Assembly: GCA_963974055.1 (NCBI GenBank)
Contig: CAXBCP010000002.1
Coordinates: forward strand, 124,001-188,000
Origin: CAXBCP01 sp963974055
Lineage (GTDB): Bacteria > Pseudomonadota > Alphaproteobacteria > MPNO01 > UBA830
Reading direction: 5' to 3'
Length of the DNA stretch: 64,000 nt
Shown here: piece by piece, positions 58,139 through 64,000 of the stretch
How positions within the stretch are numbered: the stretch's first letter is position 1
Layout of the letters: every line of letters begins with the position of its first letter
Program-made: the position numbers and the translations under genes
The notes under the pieces: generated by a model
Told to the model about the DNA's origin: nothing
Databases searched by the model: none
The model's input: only the letters and a program-made list of their open reading frames with translations

Positions 58139-61033
58139 TCACTCCGCAGCCGCCGGGAAATCCGCGACGGCGTCGGCACAGCGGTTGCAGATACCCGGGG
58201 TATCGCCATCGGCTTTCACCTCGGCAAGCACCTGCCAGCACCGGTCGCATTTGTCGCCTTCGGCCAGGCCGGGCACAACCGCCACACCGGGAACGTCGTC
58301 TATCCTGAAAGCATCGCCGGGCGCTTCGCCGCTCTCGACGACGATGGCGGACGTGATCGATATCTCCGCAAGATCGATGCCGTCCAGCGCGCCGGTATAT
58401 TCGTCGCCGACATACACGGTCGGGGTCGCCTGCAGGCTCGAACCGATACGCTTTTCCGCACGCTCCAACTCCAGTGCGCCGGTCACAACCCGCCGGATTC
58501 GCCGGATCGTCGCCCATTTGGCGGCCAAAACGGCATCCTGCCAGTCAGCGGGCACATCTGGATAGGTCCTCAGATGGACGCTTTCGTCGTCGCCGGGATT
58601 GCGGGCCAGCCACGCTTCTTCGGCGGTAAAGCAGACGATCGGCGCCAGCCACGCCGTCAGACAGGAAAACAGCTCGTCCAGCACCGTGCGCGCGGCACGG
58701 CGGCGGATGGAATCCGGCTTGTCGCAATACAGCGCGTCCTTGCGGATATCGAAATAGAACGACGACAGGTCGACGGCGCAGAAATTGTGAAGCGCCGTGA
58801 ACATATCGTGGAAATCGAAATCGGAGGCGCGTTCGCGCACCAGTGCATCGATCTCCGTCAAACGGTGCAGCACCCAGCGCTCGAGCTCGGGCATTTCGGC
58901 AACGGGAAGCCGCTCGCTTTCCTCGAACCCGTCGAGATTGCCGAGGATATAGCGCAGCGTATTGCGCAGACGGCGATAGGCATCCGCCTGGTGCTTGATG
59001 ATGTCCTGGCCGATTTTCAGGTCCTCGGAATAGTCCGACGCAACCACCCAGATGCGCAGGATATCGGCGCCGTACTGCTTGATGATTTCCTGCGGGGCCA
59101 CGATATTGCCGGTCGACTTCGACATCTTCTGCTTGTCTTCGGCAAGAACGAAACCGTGGGTCAGCACCGCATCATAGGGCGCCCGGCCGCGGGTGCCGCA
59201 GGATTCCAGCAGGCTGGAATGGAACCAGCCGCGATGCTGGTCCGACCCTTCGAGATACAGGCTCGCCGGCCATTGCAGGTCGTCGCGGTCTTCCAGCACG
59301 AAACTGTGGGTCGAGCCCGAATCGAACCAGACATCGAGAATGTCGAAAACCTGCTCGTAATCGTCGGCGCTGAAATCGTTGCCGAGAAAACGCGACGGAT
59401 CGGACGCGAACCAGGCATCCGCGCCCTCCTCGGCAATGGCGGCAGCGATCCGGTCCTGCACACCGGCATCGCGCAGCAATTCGCCGGTCTTTTTATTGAC
59501 GAACACCGTTATCGGCACGCCCCAGGCGCGCTGGCGCGACACAACCCAGTCGGGCCGTCCCTCGATCATGCCGTGAAGCCGGGTGCGGCCCGCCTCCGGG
59601 TAGAAGCCGGTCGCGGCAATCGCCTCGAGCGCAACAGTACGCAGCGACTTTCCGGCGTCGCCGAAAGATTTGTCCATCGCGATGAACCATTGCGGCGTGT
59701 TGCGGAAAATAAGCGGTTTCTTGGACCGCCAGGAATGGGGGTACTGATGCTTTACCCGGCCGCGCGCGATCAGTGCGTTCGCGGCTACCAGCGCATCGAT
59801 GACCGCCTGGTTGGCGTCGCCCTTTTTACCCTTGTCGGTGATGACGCATTTACCGCCGAAACCCGGCGCTTCGTCGGTGTAGATTCCGTCGGCATCCACG
59901 GTATAGGGGATGCGGGTATCGATACCGCGCGCGGTAAGCGACTGGCTGCTTGCCACCCAGATATCGTAGTCGTCGCGACCGTGACCCGGCGCGGTATGGA
60001 CGAATCCCGTACCGGCATCGTCCATCACATGCGCGCCGTCGAGCAACGGGATATCGAAATCGTAGCCCATCCCGGCAAGCGGGTGGGCGCAGACCGTCTC
60101 CGCGAGGACGGCGGGCGGCACATCCTCCAACCGGGTCCACGATACCGCCCGCGCCGAGCCCATCACATCGTCGGCGAGGGCATCGGCGAGAACCAGAAGG
60201 TCTCCGGTTTTCGCCCAGTTCTCGTCCGGCGCGTCCGTGATCTCGTACAGCCCGTACGAGATTTTCGACGAAAACGAGATCGCCCGGTTGCCGGGGATCG
60301 TCCAGGGCGTCGTCGTCCAGATAACGACGGATGCAGCCGCGAACTTCCCGCTCGCCGGCGCACCGGCGTTGCGCACGGGAAACTTTGCCCAGATCGTGTC
60401 GGATTCATGGTCGTGATACTCGACCTCGGCTTCGGCAAGCGCGGTTTTTTCCACCACCGACCACATCACCGGCTTCGAGCCCTGATAGAGCAGGCCGTTA
60501 TCGACGAACTTCATCAGTTCGCGCGCGATCTGCGCCTCGGCGGCGTAGTTCATCGTCGTATACGGATTTTCCCAGTCGCCGATCACGCCGAGACGCTGGA
60601 ATTCCTCGCGCTGGACGCCGATCCAGTGATCGGCGAATTCGCGGCATTCGCGGCGGAATTCGACGATCGGCACCTCGTCCTTGTCGCGGCCCGCGGCACG
60701 GTATTTTTCCTCTACCTTCCATTCGATCGGCAGGCCGTGGCAGTCCCAGCCCGGCACGTAATTCGCATCCTTGCCCAGCATCTGCTGCGACCGGTTGATG
60801 ACATCCTTCAGGATCTTGTTCAGCGCGTGCCCGATATGCAGATTGCCGTTTGCGTATGGCGGGCCGTCATGCAGGATGAATTTCTCGCGTCCGGCGGACT
60901 GTTCGCGCTGGCGCTTGTACAGGTTCATGTTCTCCCAGCGCGCCAGGAGCAGGGGTTCGCGCTCCGGCAGTTTGCCGCGCATCTCGAACTCGGTCTTCGG
61001 CAGGAAGACGGTGGATTTGTAATCGGTGGCCAT
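58139..61033 (-). CDS. ileS: Isoleucyl-tRNA synthetase
   Basis: Class I aminoacyl-tRNA synthetase of 964 residues. HIGHALNK (the HIGH motif) is near residue 64 and KMSKSTGN near 640; the editing domain lies between, with GHGRDDY and TVDADGIY typical stretches; an anticodon-binding domain follows. The C-terminus has a zinc-finger type pair CDRCWQ...CNRC. Complete. It is the first of the ileS-lspA-DUF3035-M16 series; the gap to ribF is 29 bases, so the run may begin at ribF. Confidence 0.96.
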   Translation of the reverse strand: MATDYKSTVFLPKTEFEMRGKLPEREPLLLARWENMNLYKRQREQSAGREKFILHDGPPYANGNLHIGHALNKILKDVINRSQQMLGKDANYVPGWDCHGLPIEWKVEEKYRAAGRDKDEVPIVEFRRECREFADHWIGVQREEFQRLGVIGDWENPYTTMNYAAEAQIARELMKFVDNGLLYQGSKPVMWSVVEKTALAEAEVEYHDHESDTIWAKFPVRNAGAPASGKFAAASVVIWTTTPWTIPGNRAISFSSKISYGLYEITDAPDENWAKTGDLLVLADALADDVMGSARAVSWTRLEDVPPAVLAETVCAHPLAGMGYDFDIPLLDGAHVMDDAGTGFVHTAPGHGRDDYDIWVASSQSLTARGIDTRIPYTVDADGIYTDEAPGFGGKCVITDKGKKGDANQAVIDALVAANALIARGRVKHQYPHSWRSKKPLIFRNTPQWFIAMDKSFGDAGKSLRTVALEAIAATGFYPEAGRTRLHGMIEGRPDWVVSRQRAWGVPITVFVNKKTGELLRDAGVQDRIAAAIAEEGADAWFASDPSRFLGNDFSADDYEQVFDILDVWFDSGSTHSFVLEDRDDLQWPASLYLEGSDQHRGWFHSSLLESCGTRGRAPYDAVLTHGFVLAEDKQKMSKSTGNIVAPQEIIKQYGADILRIWVVASDYSEDLKIGQDIIKHQADAYRRLRNTLRYILGNLDGFEESERLPVAEMPELERWVLHRLTEIDALVRERASDFDFHDMFTALHNFCAVDLSSFYFDIRKDALYCDKPDSIRRRAARTVLDELFSCLTAWLAPIVCFTAEEAWLARNPGDDESVHLRTYPDVPADWQDAVLAAKWATIRRIRRVVTGALELERAEKRIGSSLQATPTVYVGDEYTGALDGIDLAEISITSAIVVESGEAPGDAFRIDDVPGVAVVPGLAEGDKCDRCWQVLAEVKADGDTPGICNRCADAVADFPAAAE

Positions 61034-61062
61034 AGTTGGTTCTTACCCCGGGCGGCGCGTTG

Positions 61063-62031
61063 TCAGGGCGCCCGCCGCAAATCGTCCGGGCCGATGCTTT
61101 CCAGCAACACCCTTGCATCATGGGAATCCAGCGCAATCTGTTCGCGCAACTGGGCTATCCCGTCAAATTTCTTCTCCGGGCGGATATACTCGACCAACGC
61201 GACCCGGAGCAACTTGTCATAAATATCGTCGGTGAAATCGAAAATATAGACTTCGCAGTTCACGTCGTTCTTGTCGAAGGTCGGCCGCCGGCCGATATTG
61301 GCGCATCCCATATGCCAGGTCGTCACGCCGCCCTCTTCGACCCCGGCCCAAACGGCATAAACGCCGAGTGCGGGTTCGACATATTCCTCGAGCGCAATAT
61401 TCGCCGTCGGGAAACCGATCTGGCGGCCGCGCTGATCGCCCTTGATTACGCGGCCCTCGATCTCCCATGGATGCCCAAGCAGGTTTGCCGCCGCCGCCGG
61501 CGCGCCTTCCCGCAAGCAGTTCCGGATATTGGTCGACGAATAGACCGTTTCGCTGGAATCCTTGACCGGCTCTATCGCCGACAGCCCGAATCCGTCCTTT
61601 TTTGCGCGGGCCGCCAGGTAATCTGCATTGCCGCCGCGCCCGGCGCCGAACACGAAATCGTATCCCACCGTGACGTGCTGCGCGTGAAACCCGCCGGTGA
61701 TGAAGGTATCGACGAACTGCTCATGCGTGAGCTGCGACGTCTCGGCATCGAAATGAACCACGAGCAACTGCTCGACGCCGACGGCCGCAAAACGCCGGAC
61801 CTTGCTGCGCAGCGGCGTCAGCTGGAAGGGCGGCTCTTCCGGGCGGAAAAACCGCCGCGGATGCGGATCGAACGTAATCACCGAGAGCGACGTTCCGAGT
61901 TTTTCCGCATGTGCAGCAGCCTCGGCGATCACCGCCTGGTGACCGAGATGGACGCCATCGAAATTACCGATGGCGACAGAGGTATCCCGGACAAAATCCG
62001 GCAGCCCAGCGACGTGTCTGAATATGCGCAT
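61063..62031 (-). CDS. ribF: Bifunctional riboflavin kinase/FAD synthetase RibF
   Basis: Makes FMN and FAD from riboflavin, 322 residues. The N-terminal FAD synthetase domain (about 1-185) has IGNFDGVHLGHQAVI and YSSTNIRNCL; the riboflavin kinase domain (about 190-315) has GDQRGRQIGFPTANI and the downstream metal-binding stretch. The gene starts ATG 62031 and lies upstream of ileS on the same strand, an arrangement widespread in bacteria. FMN from this enzyme is also the precursor of the prenyl-FMN needed by the three UbiD proteins in the window. Confidence 0.95.
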   Translation of the reverse strand: MRIFRHVAGLPDFVRDTSVAIGNFDGVHLGHQAVIAEAAAHAEKLGTSLSVITFDPHPRRFFRPEEPPFQLTPLRSKVRRFAAVGVEQLLVVHFDAETSQLTHEQFVDTFITGGFHAQHVTVGYDFVFGAGRGGNADYLAARAKKDGFGLSAIEPVKDSSETVYSSTNIRNCLREGAPAAAANLLGHPWEIEGRVIKGDQRGRQIGFPTANIALEEYVEPALGVYAVWAGVEEGGVTTWHMGCANIGRRPTFDKNDVNCEVYIFDFTDDIYDKLLRVALVEYIRPEKKFDGIAQLREQIALDSHDARVLLESIGPDDLRRAP

Positions 62032-62107
62032 TGCGGCGATGTTGGTAGCTACCGCAAGGGGTCAAGTCAAACCATTAACCCGCCCGACCCCGCGGAAACT
62101 GGCCTGA

Positions 62108-62590
62108 CTAGTCCTGCTTGCGGCGATTCGGCACCCAAAGGGTGGCAACGCCGTCAATAACGACTTTCTCGCCGATCGAACATACCACGTCGCAGATCAC
62201 CTTGTTCGTGTCGATATCGACTTCCCTGACCGTCACGCGGGTCTGCACTGTATCGCCGATACGGACCGGCGCCCGGAAATTGAAATTCTGGTTGAGATAG
62301 GCGCAGCCCGGTCCCGGCAGCTTGGTGCCGAGAACCGCTGAAATATACCCGCAGGTCAGCATTCCATGGGCGATACGGCCCTTGAACGCCGTCTGCTTCG
62401 CAAATTCCTCGTTAACGTGCAACGGATTGTCATCGCCGGAAATCTGCGAATACTGGACGATATCCGTTTCCGTGACCGTACGGACGTAAACCGCCGTCAT
62501 CGCGGGCTTCAGTTCCTCGATATAGTAGCCGTGAAGCTCTTCCATCGTCGCGATTACAGCTTCGGGCCTGACCTGCTGATCCATAATCAT
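62108..62590 (-). CDS. MaoC-family (R)-specific enoyl-CoA hydratase-like protein (PhaJ type)
   Basis: Single hotdog-domain protein of 160 residues. The hydratase 2 motif is clear: SGDDNPLHVNEEFA with catalytic Asp and His, followed by FKGRIAHGML. PhaJ-type enzymes hydrate crotonyl-CoA or longer enoyl-CoA to (R)-3-hydroxyacyl-CoA for polyhydroxyalkanoate; other members act in fatty-acid or mesaconyl-CoA routes. The start is ATG 62590 (a second ATG two codons later). Its promoter contains a perfect ATTGC-N3-GCAAT palindrome shared with the thioesterase gene at 30902. PHA role is inference. Confidence 0.87.
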   Translation of the reverse strand: MIMDQQVRPEAVIATMEELHGYYIEELKPAMTAVYVRTVTETDIVQYSQISGDDNPLHVNEEFAKQTAFKGRIAHGMLTCGYISAVLGTKLPGPGCAYLNQNFNFRAPVRIGDTVQTRVTVREVDIDTNKVICDVVCSIGEKVVIDGVATLWVPNRRKQD

Positions 62591-62634
62591 TTCCAGTCGT
62601 TGGGCGCGCGCGGCGCATGGGATTATATGACAGT

Positions 62635-62647
62635 ATTGCGGCGCAAT
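62635..62647. promoter_or_regulatory. Palindrome ATTGC-N3-GCAAT upstream of the MaoC-like gene
   Basis: Perfect inverted repeat ATTGC-GGC-GCAAT, extended by one more base pair on each side (TATTGC/GCAATA, 62634-62648), 45 bases before the MaoC start. A weaker TGC-AGT-GCA copy lies at 62657-62665. The spacing and arms match the site at 30826-30838. Probably the operator of a common regulator of acyl-CoA or storage-polymer genes. Confidence 0.5.
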
Positions 62648-62784
62648 ATCTAATGATGCAGTGCAAAGTATCGCCGGATCGGATTAACAGCAAGCAAATC
62701 CACCAGAATTTTCAGCTGCCATAGGCGGCGGAAAATCAGACTCTGTTCAGCCCCCGTTAACCGACCGAAGATAAAGTCCGGGTC

Positions 62785-63012
62785 ATGCGTACCAGCCTCA
62801 ATGCACACCAGAAAATACCGAAAGTCCGCGAATACGCGGAGCTTTCGCTGATCGACGGCACCGTTCTCAGCGGCTACGTCTTCGTCGAGGCAACGGCGCG
62901 CATCCAGGACCTTCTGAACGACAGCGCGCCCTTCATGCCCTTTATCGACGCGAACGAAACCGTCCACCTGGTCAACAAGCAGGCGATCGTCCGGATTCAG
63001 CCGTTCGATTAA
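62785..63012 (+). CDS. Small conserved-looking protein of unknown function
   Basis: A 75-residue soluble protein, predicted mostly beta strands: AELSLIDGTVLSGYVFVEA, then RIQDLLNDSAPFMPFID and ETVHLVNKQAIVRIQPFD. Codon usage is like that of neighbouring genes. The pattern (a short strand pair around a DGT turn, then a phrase with LLND and a final VNKxAI strand) recalls small uncharacterised alphaproteobacterial proteins, but I cannot name the family with confidence. It precedes a diguanylate cyclase by 102 bases on the same strand, so a role in c-di-GMP signalling is possible but unproven. Confidence 0.7.
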   Translation: MRTSLNAHQKIPKVREYAELSLIDGTVLSGYVFVEATARIQDLLNDSAPFMPFIDANETVHLVNKQAIVRIQPFD

Positions 63013-63114
63013 CCATACCTGCCTGCCGGGTCGATGCACGGCCTTATCCAGTTGTTAAGTTTTTTGCCGCCTGATTAGCAACAAATAGAAACAATCGGCG
63101 AGGCTCGTACCGGG

Positions 63115-64000
63115 ATGCACTATCCGGAAACACCAGATACAGCGTCGAAATTTGCGCTTTCGGCATTCAAACGCCTTAAAGACCTCGGCATCGCCCCAAA
63201 TCCGATCAATTTTTCGATCTGGTACGAATACTTCGCCGATAAAAACGGCGACCTGAAAAAAACCGTCGACACATTGCTGTCGCTCGATACCCCTCCCGAC
63301 GAAACCGACTACGCGGCTATCTACGATCGCTATATCGTTGCCGAAGCCAGCGCGGCCCGCAACAAGGACTGGTCCGGGCGTATAGAAACGGTCACCGAAC
63401 GAATTATAGCGGCGCTGGCAGCAACCGGTTCGGAGGCCGAAGAATACGGCGCAGCCCTGAAAACCTTCTCGGGCGGTCTCCAGAAATCAGACGACATCGA
63501 ACAGATCCGCGGCATGGTCGCCGATATCATCGGCGAGACCGAAGCCATGGACTCACGATCGAAAGAGCTGAACCGGCGGATGACCGAATCCACCGACGAG
63601 ATCAATGCGCTTCGCAAGGCGCTGGACGATTCCCGGCGCGACGCCCTGACCGACAGCCTGACCGGCATCGCCAACCGGAAATGTTTCGACCAGGAAATTT
63701 ATGCTGCGGCGCGGGACTCTTTCGAAAGTGGCCTCCCCCTGTCCCTGATCATGGCGGATCTCGACCATTTCAAGAACTTCAACGATACACACGGTCACCA
63801 GCTCGGCGATCAGGTTCTTCAGTTTGTCGGCAGGATTCTGCACGATTCCGTCAAGGGCAAGGATACGGCGGCCCGATATGGCGGCGAGGAATTCGCAATC
63901 ATCCTGCCGGACACGACCAACAGTGGCGCCGCCTCGGTCGCCGACAACATTTGCAGGGTCGTGTCGTCGAAACGGCTGATACGCAAAGGCACGGACGACG
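63115..64000 (+). CDS. GGDEF-domain diguanylate cyclase, 3' end outside the window
   Basis: The frame opens at ATG 63115 and runs beyond base 64000; 295 residues are visible. The N-terminal region (1-115) contains NPINFSIWYEYFADKNGDL, a stretch common in alphaproteobacterial diguanylate cyclases; a helical coiled-coil linker (about 120-180) leads to the GGDEF domain, opened by DALTDSLTGIANRKCFD. MADLDHFKNFNDTHGH contains the metal and substrate residues, and the active-site loop is GGEEF at 256-260, so cyclase activity is expected. The inhibitory RXXD site upstream of the loop reads KGKD, i.e. Lys instead of Arg, so product feedback may be weak. It would make c-di-GMP from two GTP. Confidence 0.92.
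   Translation, partial: MHYPETPDTASKFALSAFKRLKDLGIAPNPINFSIWYEYFADKNGDLKKTVDTLLSLDTPPDETDYAAIYDRYIVAEASAARNKDWSGRIETVTERIIAALAATGSEAEEYGAALKTFSGGLQKSDDIEQIRGMVADIIGETEAMDSRSKELNRRMTESTDEINALRKALDDSRRDALTDSLTGIANRKCFDQEIYAAARDSFESGLPLSLIMADLDHFKNFNDTHGHQLGDQVLQFVGRILHDSVKGKDTAARYGGEEFAIILPDTTNSGAASVADNICRVVSSKRLIRKGTDD

Noticed and set aside
58091..61222. Very long open frame on the plus strand opposite ileS (over 1000 codons)
   Set aside because: The frame is the mirror of a GC-rich, strongly biased coding strand; its translation is Arg/His/Gly-rich without any domain, and ileS on the other strand is certain.

Overview
The window is about 64 kb of GC-rich chromosomal DNA from an alphaproteobacterium, most likely of the Rhodospirillales type. 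The grounds are a CtrA response regulator and a ChpT phosphotransferase beside flagellar and chemotaxis genes, a TRAP dicarboxylate transporter, the typical alphaproteobacterial lipid A cluster (pmbA, MsbA-like ABC exporter, DUF374 acyltransferase, waaA, lpxK, lauroyltransferase), and the ileS-lspA-DUF3035-M16-M16 block. I see no rRNA, tRNA, CRISPR array, transposase or prophage. Gene density is high, with many ATGA or TGATG overlaps that indicate operons.

Layout. 1-2923: TRAP transporter dctP (5' cut by the window edge), dctQ, dctM, with a strong hairpin between P and QM. 2931-12488: motility and cell-cycle block, with fliJ and fliI leftward, ctrA rightward, then a leftward chpT, cheA, cheW, cheY, cheB, cheR cluster. 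12639-17337: a small DUF3553 gene and an NAD-linked molybdenum formate dehydrogenase (fused NuoE/NuoF-like beta subunit plus alpha subunit). 17461-21150: an unrecognised gene, ubiD of ubiquinone synthesis, pmbA. 21229-27048: lipid A export and assembly genes. 27052-30766: M23 peptidase, xseA, purD.

30902-43941 is the accessory, catabolic-looking part: hotdog thioesterase, EamA transporter, HpcH/HpaI aldolase, VOC protein, a lipoprotein of the cyclase (kynurenine-formamidase-like) family, a two-subunit Rieske oxygenase, an isoprenylcysteine-methyltransferase-like membrane protein, a Spy/CpxP-like periplasmic protein divergent from its probable two-component system, and two tandem UbiD-family decarboxylases distinct from ubiD. 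43969-50985: tadA, a TPR-glycosyltransferase, a second glycosyltransferase, a PuuD-like amidotransferase, an rRNA pseudouridine synthase, rsmD, a MATE exporter. 50989-62590 (leftward): mutL, pgi, two M16 proteins, DUF3035 lipoprotein, lspA, ileS, ribF, a MaoC/PhaJ-like hydratase. 62785-64000: a small unknown protein and a diguanylate cyclase cut by the window end.

The most unusual item is CheA (8599-11718). Between its phosphotransfer domain and its dimerisation domain, where the P2 CheY/CheB docking domain normally lies, it carries a segment with clear resemblance to group I truncated hemoglobins. That segment keeps the B10 Tyr and CD1 Phe but appears to lack the proximal F8 His. This suggests a globin-fold sensory or docking module inside the chemotaxis kinase. 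Other points of interest are a shared ATTGC-N3-GCAAT palindrome before two acyl-CoA genes, a perfect 28-bp hairpin after the formate dehydrogenase, a TGTAAC repeat array between the Spy-like gene and its regulator, and a terminator-like hairpin just upstream of the Rieske oxygenase start.
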